A DNA stretch of 64,000 nt from a virus, in the IMG/VR virus record IMGVR_UViG_3300032242_000723, positions 186,001 through 250,000 of that record; one strand, given 5' to 3'. The position numbers and the translations under genes were made by a program. Below the pieces are notes generated by a model. That model made no database searches, was not told where the DNA came from, and was given only the letters and a program-made list of their open reading frames with translations. Positions 16,655-32,000 of this stretch are shown piece by piece (within the stretch, counting starts at the first letter, position 1; each line of letters opens with the position of its first letter).

Positions 16655-19600
16655 ATGGCAACCAGTTCAAGACAATCAGCATTATTCGGGCTCAATGATT
16701 GGAAGACTATCTACCAAACATTCCAGCAAGCAGACTTTCGCAGCTACGACTATGAGACCCTTCGCAAGAGTTTCGTAGACTACCTTCGTCTCTACTATCC
16801 TGAAACGTTCAACGACTATACTGAATCTTCTGAATATATTGCGTTGCTTGATGTCATGGCATTCATGGGGCAAGGCCTCGCTTTCCGTGATGACCTTAAC
16901 GCTCGTGAAAACTTCATCGATACCGCTGAACGTCGCGACTCTGTTATCAAACTTGCTAATCTAGTAGGATATACTCCTAAGCGTAACCTTGCTGGTCAAG
17001 GCTATCTCAAAGTAACAAGTATCTCTACTACTCAGAATATCAATGACATTAACGGGATGAATTTGAGCAATATTCCTGTTCTTTGGAATGACCCTGCTAA
17101 CCCAAACTGGTTAGAGCAAATGAACACGATTTGGAATGCTACACTTATTAACACTCAGCGTATAGGTAAACCTGGTAACGTGTCTGATCTACTTGGTGTT
17201 ACGACTAGTGAATATGCCATGCAGATTACTCCTAACGCTCTTCCTATTATCCCATTCAATTCCACGATTGACGGACAAACAATGAATTTCGAATTATGTA
17301 GCGTGACTTCTATGGATGAAGATTACGTTTATGAGATTCCACCTGCTCCGTCTGGCAAGTTCAATATGCTATATCGCAATGATAAGTTAGGCTTCGGTAG
17401 CCCTGCAACTGGTTTCTTCTTCTACTTTAAGCAAGGTAGCTTACAGAATTATGACTTCACCTTACAGCAACAGATTTCTAACCAGCTCGTTGATGTCAAC
17501 ATTCAGGGAATCAATAACACTGACACTTGGTTATATCAAGTTAACAGCGATAGAACAAACACACTTTGGAAGAAAGTAGATAGCATTTATGCTGATGCAT
17601 ACTTACAGACTGAAACTTCTGGTAAAAAAATCTTCTCAGTAAACTCAAGATTCAATGATCAGGTAAGTTACGTATTCGGTGACGGTGTATTCTCTGAGAT
17701 TCCAGTTGGTAACTTTAGAGCATATGTTCGTGCAGGTAATGCATTGACCTATGTTATCGACCCTAGCGAAATGAACGGGGTCTCCGTTGCGTTCACTTAT
17801 ATTGATCGTACTGGTCGCCCGCAAACTCTTACGGTTGGACTATCGTTGCCATTAACTGTATCAAACGCACAGGCCCGAGAAACACTTGCTGATATCAAGC
17901 AACGTGCTCCTACTCGCTATTATTCGCAAAACAGAATGGTAAACGGTGAAGATTACAACAACTTCCCATATACGCTTTATAGCTCAATCATCAAATCAAA
18001 ATCGATCAATCGTTCTTCAGTTGGTGTATCAAAGAATTTAGATTTACTTGACCCAACTGGTAAGTATTCAAGCACAAACTCGTTTGGTGCTGATGGTGCT
18101 TTGTACCAAACCAATACTGATGGGTTCTTGTCACTAACCGTAAACAACACCAGTGATATTATCTCTTTCTTTACTAATACGCTTGCATCTGTCCTTTCGT
18201 TGAATCGTGCAACACAGTATTATATTCAGAACTACCCAAGATATAATGTCAATACTTCAACTGGTGATGGCACTGTTTATTGGAAAACGAGTACAGTGGA
18301 TACCGGACAAGAATCTGGCTATCTGTATACTATATTAGGTGCAATTAAGACACCTACATCAGTCGGTACATATTCAAGTACTAATGTCAAATATGTAACA
18401 GTTGGGGCTATCTGTAGATTTGATGCTCCTACTGGTTATTACTTTGACAACAATAATAGATTGGTAGCAGGTATTGCACCTTCTGGCAGTTCTACGTTTG
18501 TTTGGACAACTATACTTGATGTTATCGGAGACGGTAGTAATAATGGTGAAGGCGGCTTTGCAAATGGCTCTGGTCCAATTAAGATCAATGGTTATTTGCC
18601 TGATGGAGTAGTATTGACCCAGATCATTCCCGCATTTGATAATGCTTTATCACAAAATATCATCAACGAAGCAATCATTCGTATCGAATTACAACAAAAT
18701 TTCACATTATTGTTTAACAATTCACTATTGATCAATCAAGAACGCTGGTCAATCAATAATTACACTGACACTAATTATTTTGTTAAGTTCACTAGTGATG
18801 GCAACAATAATTATACTGTTACCTATAAATCATTGACTTACTATTTCGGATCAGTTGCTGATACTAGATTTACGCTCAACAAGAATGAGTTGGTATATGA
18901 TCCTTTCTCGGGTAAAATCATACAAGACTTCATTAATATGCTTGCAATCAACAGTCAACCTGGCTCAAGTAGTCCTTTGGGAAAAGACACTAAGGTAAAC
19001 ATCTTAGGTCAAACAGTTGAATCAGACGGATACATCAATGACTTCCAAGTTGAAGTTGCTGCAACTGACGTGAATAATAGACAGCTTATATTAAATCCTG
19101 ATTTCTTTAATACTATCACCGGATACGGCAGCGTTGCAGGTGCATATGTATTCTTTGAAACAGTACAAGATCCAATCAATCTAACTCGTCAATATATTAT
19201 TCCTACATCAACTGTTGTATATCAGTATCCAACTATTACTCAAATTGAGGTCGCGAAGTATGACTATCCTCTCGGTCAAATCTTCTATGCAACTACTGAA
19301 AATGTGTTCTACACTACTATCCAAAATCCAGTAGTATTGACCCCTTCATATATTGTTATACCTCAACTACAATATTCAATGAAGCCTGGTCGTCAGGCAC
19401 TGTCATTTCAGTATAGACATAACTCAAACAATACAAATCGTATCGATCCGGTAACAACTAACATCATTGATCTATACGTTGTAACTCAGGCATATTATAC
19501 TGCATATCAAAATTGGATTAAAGATACAACTGGAACAGTAGCAGAACCTACTCGCCCAACAATCAATGAACTTAGCCAAGATTACGGAAAAGTTCAAGAT

Positions 19601-20014
19601 TACAAAATGTTGTCGGATGCAGTTATATTAAATAGTGTAGTGTTCAAACCACTGTTCGGTCCTAAAGCGGCCCCTGCATTGCGAGGCACTATTAAAGTTA
19701 TTAAAGCAAGCAATACAAGTGCAAGTGACAGTGAAATAAGAAGTGCAGCGTTAACTGCAATGAACTCATACTTCAATGTCAACAACTGGAATTTCGGAGA
19801 TACGTTCTATTTCTCTGAGTTAAGTGCATATCTTCACGCTGAAGTAGGTGAGTTGATTAGTTCTGCTGTATTAGTATCAAACGACCCGACTAAACCTTTT
19901 GGAGATTTATATGAGATCAAATGCTTACCTTATGAGATTTTCGTGAACGCAGCAACCGCCGATGATGTGTTGGTAGTCCCAGCACTTACCCCAGTTGAAT
20001 TACAGGTTAGATAA
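16655..20014 (+). CDS. gp6: gp6-like baseplate wedge protein
   Basis: 1119 residues. The N-terminus has FLGLNDW-like FGLNDWKTIYQTFQQADFRS, FVDYLRLYYPETFNDY and DVMAFMGQGLAFRDDLNARE, the hallmark of gp6/gpJ-type wedge proteins, which form the inner baseplate ring. Later blocks, such as RAPTRYYSQNRMVNGEDYNN, and a C-terminal NSYFNVNNWNFGDTFYFSEL also suit gp6. T4 gp6 is 660 residues; the extra middle (about 430-900) is beta-rich and may expose decorations at the baseplate rim. A late promoter box and ribosome binding site lie directly upstream. Confidence 0.9.
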   Translation: MATSSRQSALFGLNDWKTIYQTFQQADFRSYDYETLRKSFVDYLRLYYPETFNDYTESSEYIALLDVMAFMGQGLAFRDDLNARENFIDTAERRDSVIKLANLVGYTPKRNLAGQGYLKVTSISTTQNINDINGMNLSNIPVLWNDPANPNWLEQMNTIWNATLINTQRIGKPGNVSDLLGVTTSEYAMQITPNALPIIPFNSTIDGQTMNFELCSVTSMDEDYVYEIPPAPSGKFNMLYRNDKLGFGSPATGFFFYFKQGSLQNYDFTLQQQISNQLVDVNIQGINNTDTWLYQVNSDRTNTLWKKVDSIYADAYLQTETSGKKIFSVNSRFNDQVSYVFGDGVFSEIPVGNFRAYVRAGNALTYVIDPSEMNGVSVAFTYIDRTGRPQTLTVGLSLPLTVSNAQARETLADIKQRAPTRYYSQNRMVNGEDYNNFPYTLYSSIIKSKSINRSSVGVSKNLDLLDPTGKYSSTNSFGADGALYQTNTDGFLSLTVNNTSDIISFFTNTLASVLSLNRATQYYIQNYPRYNVNTSTGDGTVYWKTSTVDTGQESGYLYTILGAIKTPTSVGTYSSTNVKYVTVGAICRFDAPTGYYFDNNNRLVAGIAPSGSSTFVWTTILDVIGDGSNNGEGGFANGSGPIKINGYLPDGVVLTQIIPAFDNALSQNIINEAIIRIELQQNFTLLFNNSLLINQERWSINNYTDTNYFVKFTSDGNNNYTVTYKSLTYYFGSVADTRFTLNKNELVYDPFSGKIIQDFINMLAINSQPGSSSPLGKDTKVNILGQTVESDGYINDFQVEVAATDVNNRQLILNPDFFNTITGYGSVAGAYVFFETVQDPINLTRQYIIPTSTVVYQYPTITQIEVAKYDYPLGQIFYATTENVFYTTIQNPVVLTPSYIVIPQLQYSMKPGRQALSFQYRHNSNNTNRIDPVTTNIIDLYVVTQAYYTAYQNWIKDTTGTVAEPTRPTINELSQDYGKVQDYKMLSDAVILNSVVFKPLFGPKAAPALRGTIKVIKASNTSASDSEIRSAALTAMNSYFNVNNWNFGDTFYFSELSAYLHAEVGELISSAVLVSNDPTKPFGDLYEIKCLPYEIFVNAATADDVLVVPALTPVELQVR

Positions 20015-20022
20015 GTATATAC

Positions 20023-23000
20023 ATGGCTAGAATTAGGACACTAAACTTTCTCCCGGATATTTTCCAAACACCGTCGAACGCTGAGTTCTTCGGAGCAACT
20101 CTTGATCAGCTAGTAAATCCACCTAGCATCACAAAGATTCAAGGTTATGTAGGTAGCCGTTTTGGAACGGGAGTCAACGCGAAAGATTATTATGTAGTTG
20201 AACCTACAAAAACTCGTGTTGATTACCAACTTGATCCTGGCGTAGTGTTTACAAAGCCCAATGAATCTGTAGCAAAAGACTTTATCAGTTATCCTGGTAT
20301 TCTCGACTCTATTGCAATGCAAGGTGGCATCGTTGACAACAATAGCAGACTATTCACTAGTCAGTTCTATTCATGGGATTCATTTACTGATCTAGACAAG
20401 ACCATCAACTTCAATCAGTACTACTGGTTGCCAGAAGGTCCTCCTGCTGTTACTGTTGCCGCTGCGTCGGTTTTCTCTAAGGAAAATTACACCGTTACTG
20501 ACTTGCCTAATGGCTATAGCATCGCTGCAGGTGCAGGTGCAGGAACTATTAATCCTACTCTTACTCTATTGAGAGGCGGTACGTATACATTCTCAGTAAG
20601 TCAAACCTCACAGTTTTGGATTCAAGGGGCACCCGGTGTATCAGGATATTCTCCTCTTCAACCTAATCAGCCTGTACGAGATGTGTTTGGTGTTAGTAAC
20701 AATGGAGCTTCTACTGGCATCGTTACCTTTGCAGTTCCTTCTAAAACTGCACAAGACGAATATGCATTTCCCGGTAACAACGTTGTTGATGTAGTAAGTA
20801 CTACTCCTTTTGATCAAGTCAACGGAATGCCTGTTACTTCTACTACAAATATCGATGGCGTAACTGCATTAGAAGGTCTACGTGTTATGTTTTATAACAC
20901 GGGAGTAGTGAATGAGATAGGATATATTTCATCTTATTTCGGCGAAACATCGTTTGATACCAACAATGATTTGATTGTTGCTCCGATCACGCTTACCGTA
21001 GGTAGCTCATCGACTACCGCATTCAGTTTATCGTCAGGTACAACTGCGTTACTAAATGTAGGTAACACAATTACCTTTGATAATCCCGTGTTCGGTGGCA
21101 TCACCGGCGGGCAAGTTTACTATATTAACGAAATCGTAAATTCAACCGATTTCAAGATTTCTCTGACATTGGGCGGAACAAACATCGCGTTAACTTCTGG
21201 TTCAGGTACGATGACCGTGAACATTAATCAGGGCCTATATGAAGAAGGATTCTATACTACAGTAGCACAGAATTTCTATCGTGTAACATATGTAGGTGAT
21301 CCTGACAGCCCAGTAATCAGATTAGTTCCAGATGGATTGATTCCGTCTGAGCAACGAATCACACCTACTTACGGCAATACATGGCACAATCTTCCATTTT
21401 ATCGTAATACTCTAGGCGTTATTAATCTAATCCCTTACATCACGGCTCCTTTGGATGTCCTGTATTATCAAGATGGTACTAGCAGTAACAAAATAGGTAT
21501 CATCCGTCTTATTGAAAACAATTTAAACAATACTATCAATGTTGAGACTCAAATTTTAGGTAAAACTAATTATACCTCAACTACTGGTGTAGCGTTTACT
21601 AATGGATTAAAAGTTAAGTTTGACGGCGACGTTATCCCTTCAAGTTATCTAACGGGTGAATACTATGTCGAAGGTGTAGGTACTGCAATCGAACTAGTAC
21701 CAGTGATAGATTTAGTTTCTCCGGAAAAATTTACAATCAACCAATATATTCTGTACGACTTGCTGAAGTATGATATAGAAAATTTCGACTCGACTTTGAA
21801 TATTCCGGTTACACCTGATTACATTACTATAGCTAGAAATTCTATTAGCAAGAATGCATGGTCGAGAAGCAATAGATGGTTCCACATCGATGTTATCAAT
21901 GCGACTGCAACTTACAATAATGATCCTACAATCACGACAAAATATGCGACCGGAACAAACAAAGCAGTTCGTCCTATCGTTGAGTTTTATCCAAACTTGA
22001 AGTTATGGGATTCAGGCATTATTGGTAAAAACCCAGTTGACTTTATTGATTATCGCACAACTGACGCACTATCAACTGTGTCAGGATCACTAAACTACTA
22101 TCCTGACGTTCAAGTGTATTCTACCAATACAGCAACTATTACTGCAAGTTCAGTAATTCCGATTGCTGCATCAGCAATGGTGCCTGGCACTACTTACAAG
22201 ATCACTGAGGTCGGCACAACAAATTGGAATACAGTAGCAGGCACTATAGATCAATACTACTATGTCGGTCAATCTGTTCTATGTGCTGTCGCAGGTACTG
22301 GAACGGGTAAAGGTCTTCCGTTAACTACTTCAACTACTATCACTGTACCTGCAAGTGCAGTGACAGGTAGTTTGGTTAACTATATGTTCATAGCAGATTC
22401 ATTGAATTTGTTGCCGCCCAACTCACAGATTACTAATATTTCAGGAACAACCACATTAACTCTAACGATCAGTTGGGAGACACCGCAACAGATAGTAGGA
22501 GGAACTTCGGTATCTATAGTAGCATCTGACACTACTGTAAACAACTATGGATTGTTTCCTGGCGCAAGAGTAGTCTTTGCAGCAGATACTGAAGTAAGTA
22601 TTCGTAACAAGATTTATGTTGCAAATTTCTCATCTATAACTCCATTCTCTGCTCCTGTTATTACTTTAACATTGGCTGAAGATGGGGTCTGTTTACCCGA
22701 TAGTCAAATAGTAGTAACACGTGGATTTACAAATCAAGGTTTAAGCTTTCACTTTGACGGCCTAAACTGGAATGCATCTCAGCAAAAAACTAACTTAAAC
22801 CAAGCTCCATTATTTGACATATTCGATGAGAACGGAATCAGTTTAGGTGATACTGATATCTACCAAAGTACATCGTTTGCAGGATGCAAATTGTTTGCAT
22901 ATGGATATGGCTCTGGTACTGAAGATACTGTTTTAGGTTTCCCAATTCGTTATAGTTCGTTCGATAATGTAGGGGACATCAGTTTTGACATTTCATTCAA

Positions 23001-26000
23001 TTTAGATACGTTTGATTATGTACGCAACGGTGCCCCTATCAATAGTAAGGTAAATATTGGTTATGTGTATAATTACACATCGGCTACTACCAACATAAGA
23101 CAATTAGGTTGGCAAACTGCTATTGCACCTAGTATACAATATCAAAACTTTAGTTTCAACTATGTAGCATCTGCTCCTAATGCAACATTTGCATGTAATA
23201 TCGCAGCACTTGCTAATCTTGCGACTGGAGAAAAAGGTTGGCCAAGAGTACAAGTGTATATTAATAATGTATACCAAAATTCAGATACTTATAAGGTTGA
23301 CATCGGAACAAACACCACTATTATTACCCTATTAGGTGATCTCCCTACTGTGGATACTGTAGTACAGATTCAAGTATTGAGTGATCAAGTAAGTAATGTT
23401 GCATATTATAGTGTACCTAATAACCTAAATAATAACCCATTCAATGCTGATTTGACCACTGCAAATATCGGAGACATTAGAGCACAGTATAAAGATATCT
23501 TTATTAATGCTCCTAATACAACAGGTTCTATTTTTGGTGCAAACAACTACAGAGATTGCGGTGATCTAGTTCCTTACGGCACAAAGATCATTCAAAACTC
23601 AGCATCACTAGCTATTCCTGGAGCATTCTTACGCAATCAAGAGCATAACTTATTTGATGCATTGTTGTTTAATAGCAGAGAATACGTTAAGTTCAAGCAG
23701 TTATTAGTTGACACCGTTCAAAACTCTGACTACGTACAGCGGTATGCCCCGTCGCAGATTCTTGACGATGCATTAGATCAAATCACTGCGGCTAAAAGTC
23801 AAATCAATGCATTCTTTTGGTCAGACATGTTACCATCTAAGTCACCTTATATTGGCAACACCTATATATTTAATAATGCCCTTGAAAACACTTTCTATCC
23901 ACTAAGTAAGATTTATAATTTTAGTAGTGCAAACTATGATGGTGTTTTAGTATATCTGTCAAGAACTGTTGACAATGTATTAGTACAAAAACAATTGACT
24001 GTTAATGTTGATTATGTTATTAGTGCCGATTCTCCGTCTCTTGAAATCATTCTTCCAATGCAAGCCGGTGATCAGATAACAATCAAGGAATATAACCAAA
24101 CATACGGTTCATATGTTCCTAATACTCCTACTAAGTTAGGTGTATATCCTGCATTTGAGCCTACTGTTGTTCTTGATTCTGACTATATGGTTCCTACTTA
24201 TTTTATCAAGGGACATGACGGATCATTTAATAAGCTATACGGCGACTACAATGAAACATTAGGTGTGCTTATTGACTTCAGAGACCAAGCACTACTAGAA
24301 TTTGAACTAAGAGTTTACAACAATCTTAAATTAAGTGCTAAGGTTCCAATTGCTCGTTACGAAGTTGTGCCTGGGTATTTTAGGAACCCAACGTATTCTT
24401 GGGATAATTTCTTAGATATCTATAGCACTTCCTTCTTGAACTGGATCGGGCAAAATCATTTAGATTATAAGACTCAATACTTCACGAAGAACAACGAATT
24501 TAGTTATAACTATACTAACTCAGCAAACAAACTTGATCAAACTCCAATCAAGCAGGGATATTGGAGAGGTGTTTATGAGTATTTCTATGATACTACAACT
24601 CCAAATGAAACTCCTTGGGAAATGCTTGCATTTGCTAACATGCCAACTTGGTGGACTGCACGATATGGTCCGGCACCATATACAAGCGACAACGGCGTCC
24701 TTTGGGGTGACTTAGAACTAGGCTTGATTTGGAATAACGGGAATCCGTATATTCAACCTGAACTTGCTCGTCCTGGGTTGTCAAATATTATTCCAGTAGA
24801 CTCAACAGGCGCTCTTCTTTCACCATTGATTTCTATCGTAGGTAATTACAACCCAAGTACATTCAACAAAGATTGGGTAGTAGGCGACGATGCTCCTACT
24901 GAACTTAGCTATCGTCGTAGCTCAACTTACCCGTTCGACCTAACTCGCATCTTTGCGTTGACTCGTCCTGCTGAGTTCTTCAACTTAGCAGTTGATTTAG
25001 ACAACTACAAATACAATGCAGAGTTTAATCAATATTTGGTCAATGATCGCAGTCACTTAGTGCCATCTAACATTGAAATCTATGGTAACGGTACTGCAAA
25101 GACATCTTACATCAACTGGATTGTTGACTACGAAAAGCAACAGGGCGTTGACGCGACAACCAACATTACGACTCTGCTTAACAATCTAGATGTTAGACTT
25201 GTCTATAGACTTGCAGGTTATAGCGACAAGACCCTTCTTAAGTTTTATGTTGAAAAAGCATCACCGAACAGTAGAAATGCTTCTCTTCTAATTCCAGACG
25301 AAAGCTATTCAGTATTACTTTACGAGAATCAACCCTTCGATCAACTTATGTTTAGTGGTGTTGTCATTCAGCAAAACAAAGACTATTGGACAGTATTCGG
25401 CAACTCACAGAACGTTGCTTATTTTGAAACACTAGATCCTAGATATAATGGACAAACGGAAACACTTACAGTAGAAAATAAAACGGTAAAGCTTGCCAAA
25501 GATTATGGAACAACTGTTACATTAGTACCGTATGGTACTAAGTTCTACAGTACACAAGATGTTGCTCAGTTCTTAGTAAGTTATGGCAAAAATCTTGAAT
25601 CTAAAGGAATGATGTTTGATGAGATTCAAAATGGAGTTCCTATCACCTGGGCTCAAATGGTTAATGAATTCTTGTATTGGACTCAAACTGGTTGGGAAGA
25701 TGGCAGCATCATTACGGTAAATCCAGCAGCAACTAAGATGCAGATCAATCCACCTAGTGCGATTGTGCAGCCGCTGACCATCCAACAACAGAACTTCATT
25801 CTGAATCAGAACCTATATCCTATCAATTTAAAGGACCTGTGCGTAAATCGTGACGGCACATTATTCAGTGCTCATACGTTAAGCGACGGTGATGCAATGT
25901 CATACGCACAGTTTAATATTAGTAACTTTGAGCACGGTATCGTATTTGATAATGTGACAATGTTCAATGATGTCATCTATAATCTTACGACTGGTCTTCG

Positions 26001-29000
26001 TCAAAACCGTATTAGTGTTCGAGGCACGAAGACTGCTGAATGGAACGGTACTGTAAACGCTTATGGATTCATTCTTAATCAAGATAACGTGAAAGAGTGG
26101 AACGGTAATCTTAAGTATACTAAGGGTGTAATCGTTAAGTACAAGAACAAGTATTGGACAGCATTGAAGGTTATTGAACCTACTATCAAGTTTAATGATC
26201 AAGATTGGAAAGAAGTTGACTACGCTAATATTCAAAAAGGATTATTATCAAACCCGTCAACTCGTGCATACGAAAGTGTGTTGTATTATGATGTCAATCA
26301 AGCAAATCTTGAACAAGACGCTGATCTATTGTCGTTCTCGTTGATAGGATATCGCCCAAGAGATTACCTTGCTTTAGTTGATTTAACTGATACTGCTCAG
26401 GTTCAGGTTTATAAGAACCTAATCAAGAATAAGGGTACTCGCAATTCAATTAATGCGTTCAAGGGAGCTAATCTACCTCAAGGGGGTATTCAGTACGATG
26501 CATATGAAAACTGGTCTATCAAGACTGGTAAGTTTGGTGGCGTACTAAACGAAAACTTCGTTGAGTTCAAAGTCAATCAAGAGTACATGACTGGTAATCC
26601 ATCAATCGTAAGCTTGACTGAGGGAACATATACGGTTGGCTCTATGCAAGAAGTTCCACTTTACAGCTTGTTTAACTATGGTAGTACAATAGATTCTCCT
26701 AATATACTAAGCACCACTAATGCTGAGCCTCATACATATCTGTACCCAAGTGCAGGTTACGTGAACTTTAACGATGTCAAGATGTCATCATATTTCTATT
26801 CTGGTCTGCCATTCGCAGTAGACGGAAACGGCATCACAGTTCCTATTCAAAGTTTCTACGTTGGCGAGTACATGTGGCTCGCAAACTTCAAAGAACGTTG
26901 GGAAGTTTACAGATGGAAGCCAGTTGGACAAGTTGTTCAAGTTAGAAATAATCTGAATGCAACTGCTACTGTTACATTTAGCACACCTCATGGTTTGTCC
27001 AAGTACGATCCTATGTCAATCATTAATTTTGCAGACAACATCAACGGGTATTATATCGTAACCGAAATTGTTAGTTTGACAGAGATATTAATTAATCTAA
27101 CTGCCAACGTGAGCGGCACTTCAGCCATTCAAGGTCGTGGTATTGGTATGAAGTTCGAATCGCAACGTGTGGCTACACCTGCTGACATTGCTGCACTTGA
27201 TTTAACTGAAAATGAGTTCATCAAGAATACTGTTTGGGTTGATACCAACAACGACGGTAACTGGGCAGTGTATCGCAAGAGTATTAACTATCTATATCAA
27301 ACTGAACTTGAAAAATCAGGTACAACTACATTAGGTTCAGCAGTTGCTTATACTCCTCAAATGGGTTATTTGGTAAGTGATGCTGCCGCAGGCAAACTAT
27401 ATCGATATGCGTATGATGCACTCACTGAAACATATGCACTTGCTGAAACAAAAACTGGATCAACTTCGTTTGGTTCTACCATCGTTTATGCACAAGCAAG
27501 TAACATTTACGTAGTATCCGAACCAACTAGCGGTTCCCCTAAAGTTTACATCTATGTGTTGAACAATACTGTTGTGTCAGATGACATCGTAACTTACCAG
27601 ACTCCAATAGCTGCTCCAGGTGGAGTAACAAACTGGGGTAGCAAGTTAGCATTATCAGACGATGCTAGATGGTTGTATGTGTCGGATTCAGCTAATAACA
27701 AAGTTTATGTTTATCGTCAAGATAGAATCAAACTAAATGCAGGATACTTTGTTGTTGGTCAAACTTATATCATCACGTCAGTTGGCACTACCGATTTTAC
27801 TGCGATCGGCGCAATCGACAACCAAATAGGCATTACATTTGTCGCGACTGGTGTCGGCACAGGTAATGGTACTGCTACCCAAATCACTTATCGTCAATCG
27901 ACTATAATTGACGGTGCATCATATGGTCTTACATTAGGTGATGGTTTCGGTAAAGCAATCGCGACTGGTAGCGATAGCAGTGTATTGGTAGTTGGCGCAC
28001 CAGAGGTAGATTACAGTGCGACTATCACTGACTGGGGTAAAGCATATGCGTTTACAAGAACAGTACAAAACTTTAACGTACAGTCTAGCAGCCTGCCTAA
28101 TCAACCACAAACTTATAAGTTAGGTTGGACTCCTACTGCTGGAACTGCACGAACAGCAAGTGCGACATCAGCATCTACCAATCGTATTACTTGTAGCGGA
28201 TCAATGACTGGATTTGCAGTGAACGATCCTGTTGTCTTTGCAGGCGCAACATTCGGCGATAGTAATGTTTCTCCTACTCAAGTTTATTATATTCACGGTA
28301 TTTCAGGTAGCGAAATCTCAATCAAGCTTTCGCGTTCTTCAACTACTGCGGTGCAGTTAAAAAATGCATCAAGTCTATCATTCTCAGTTTATGTTCAAGT
28401 TGATCCCCTCTATGTTCAAATTAACGGTATCATGGTTGATGACAACAACTATGGTGTAATCGGTAGCAACTTTGTATATTATGGAACAACATTTGCAGGT
28501 GATATCATCAATGTAAGTGATAATCAGTTCTACCTAACTCAAACATTCAACTCTAAATATACCGATAGAGTAGGTGCACATTTTGGTTATGCGATTGATT
28601 GTACAAGTCGTTGCACTGATATTCTCATCGGTTCACCTTTTGAAATTGATACTGCTGACCAAGAAGGTGCTGCATATAGATTTACTAACGGCGGCGCAAG
28701 ATATGGTCTAGTAGTAGGTGCAGCAGTGTGTAATATAACTGCACCAACTCAAGTATTGATCAATGGTTATTTGACCTATCTACCTATCGGCAACGCTACA
28801 GTGATTGCTAAAGCAATCAATCAAAGCCAGATTATTAATGTTCAAGCAACCGCAACTGCTGACAACAAGTTGATCATTCAACTGATTGATACTACACTTG
28901 CACAGGTAAATGATAAATTAGTAATCACTGCGTTTGATACGACTACTCTAACTCAACTTGGTATTCAAGTTTACACGAATACTCAGATCATCAAGTGTCC

Positions 29001-32000
29001 ACATACCCAAGGACCATCACAGTTCGGAACTAACATCAAATATAACGAGTTTGATAGTGTATTGATTTCAGCTCCTGCAGGAACTCGTTATGAAGGTACA
29101 GTATTTGACTTCACTGATGATGAAAACTTCGACAATGATACGGTGTTTGATAATAATGCAACTCGTTTTGTAGAATCATATCCAAATGCTGGTGCAGTAT
29201 ACATGTTTGATTATCTAGAAGAATATAACGAAAGCGTTATTACTTCTGGCGCATACGTATATGCACAAAGCGTAAATAATACTTCAACTGATTATGGTTA
29301 TAATCCAAACTATGGTGCCGCACTTGAGTTCAATGATAACATTGTAGTCGTTGGTGCACCTGACTATTTGCCAGCTTCAGTCGGCGGACAGGTTACTGTC
29401 TACAATAACGCAACAGGAATCACTGACTGGGCTATATTCAGACAGTCAGCGGCTGTTGTTGATATTGAGAAGATTCAAAACACTCAACTGTTTAGTGCAA
29501 CAACAAATAATACTCTTATAAATTTTGATTACATTGATCCATTGCAAGGTAAGATTCTAGGCGCGGCTCGCGAAAACCTTGACTTCGTAACAAGCGTTGA
29601 TCCTGCAAAGTACAACAGTGATGTAAATGCACCAACCAATTATATTTGGGGTGCTGATCACGTGGGTATGCTTTGGTTCAATACTGCTAATACTCGTTTC
29701 GTCAACTATCATCAAAATGATGTCGTATACAATAGCAAGCATTGGGGACAATTGTTCCCTGGTTCAGACGTTGCAGTTTATAGTTGGATCGCAAGTTTCA
29801 TTCCACCTGTAAACTATCAAGGTCCTGGCGTCCCGCTTGACATTAACAAGTTCTGTGTTAACGCCGTACTAAACTCATCAGATGTACTATCTCCTATCTA
29901 CTATTTTTGGGTTCGTAACACTAATGTCATCTTTACTCAAACCGGTAAAACACTATCTGATAATGTAGTAGCATCGTATATTGCTAATCCAGCAGCTTCA
30001 GGTATCGCATACATGGCACCGTTACTTCCGAACACGTTTGCTATGTATAATGCAGGAGACTATTTCAACGCGAATGATACTGTATTCCATATCGGATATG
30101 CTAACGGCACAACTGATGATGTATCTCACCAAGAGTTTGCACTTATCAGAGAAGATTATGCAGATGACTTCTTGCCAGGCATCCCAGGTATCACTGACAC
30201 ATTGACATATGCATCAATTGACGGTAAAACTACTTATAGTAAGTACGGTCACCCCGAAGGACTATATGCTAAACTATTAGACAGTTTATCTGGTGCAGAC
30301 GGTGCAGGACAAGTTGTTCCTAATCCTTATCTACCGTTTGCAGTGCAATCAGGTGTGCTTGCTCGCCCAAGACAGAGTTTATTCTATAATAGATTTATGG
30401 CACTTGACAACTATTTGTCATATGCCAATACGATACTAGCACAATATCCAATTACTGAACTTAGAGAAGAACTTTCGTTCTTATTTACCTCAGGTGAATT
30501 CTTCAACACTCCTGATTATTGGGAATATGTAAACTGGTGGGCAACTGGGTACGACAACAATACAAAGTCATCGTCTCAAGTTCCTATATATGCTGATCTG
30601 TCATCGTTGAATGTAGTTATCAACACTATTGTCACGGTAATGCAAAACGGTGCAGGTAAAGCTGAAGTTTATCGTTATGACGGCAACGGTGTATGGACAC
30701 GTATCGGTCTTGCACAAGGTACGATTGCATTCAAGAATACTCTTTGGGATTACTCAGCAGGTAAATTAGGATTCAGTGGAAACTTCTTTGATACTTCTCC
30801 GTTCGATGAGTATCCAAGTGAAGAAACTCGCAATATCATTCGTGCTCTTAATGAGCAAATCTATATTCAAGATTTGTTGATCTATCGTAATAAGAGCTTG
30901 ATTCTATTGTTTGAATATATTCAGAGTGAAACTGCTGAATCTCAAAACTTCTTACCTTGGTTGAACAAGACTTCATTGGTAGATGTCGCACACACTATTC
31001 GCGAGTTGAAGCCATACGAAGTCTTTAAGACTGACAATCAAGAGTTTTTAGCAGGATATATTAACGAAGTAAAACCATATCACGTGGTAATCAAGGATTT
31101 CTTGTTTAAGTATACTGGTGCTGAAGTATTTGAGGGTGATATCACTGACTTTGATCTTCCTGCAACTTATAACTCGGCGTATCAAGAGTTTATTACTCCT
31201 GAACTTGTATATGGAGTTCCAGAAAATCAATATGAGTTTGCGTTAAGCGACAACATTTGGTCTACTGCTCCGTATTCGCAATGGTTCGCAAACTACGGTG
31301 TTTCTATCGAAGGACAAGAAAACTATAATATCACTACACTAACATCGTATCTAAATCGTAGCTCTAAGTACATACTAGTTGATAATGCACAAGGTTTCCC
31401 AATCAATGGCGTTATGATGATCGGTACCGAGCAAATTGGTTACTCATTAGTAGATCGTGCATTGAATAAGATATCGGGATTGATTAGAGGTGTTAACGGT
31501 ACCGCAGTAGTAGATCATATTCCCGGAACCCCGATCATCATGGATCTTCCGGCAGTATTGCTATTAAGCGGAGGACGAGGATATTCAAATCCTCCTCGCG
31601 TTACTGCGTACATCGATACTGGTAAATATCCTGAACCAACTGTACCTGCTGAATTTGAAGCTGTTATGAATCTTGATTCGGTACTCAGTGTAAACTTGGT
31701 TAATCCAGGACAAGGTTATGCAGTGCTTCCTGAAATCATTATTGAACCTGCTGAGCAGATTTATTTCGATACAACTGCTGTAAATTCTAGTCTTCACACT
31801 ATTACCATGTATGCTCCTAACTTGAGAACAGGTGATATGCTACAATATAAGGTGATTACGGGTACTAGCGTGGGACTTCTTGCAGACAATCAATGGTATT
31901 ATATTAATGTGTTGGAAGACACTCCAACAGCTATAGTAGCTTTATATAAGAATTACAGCAATGCAATAAATGACCATGATCGAATCATGTTGTACTATCA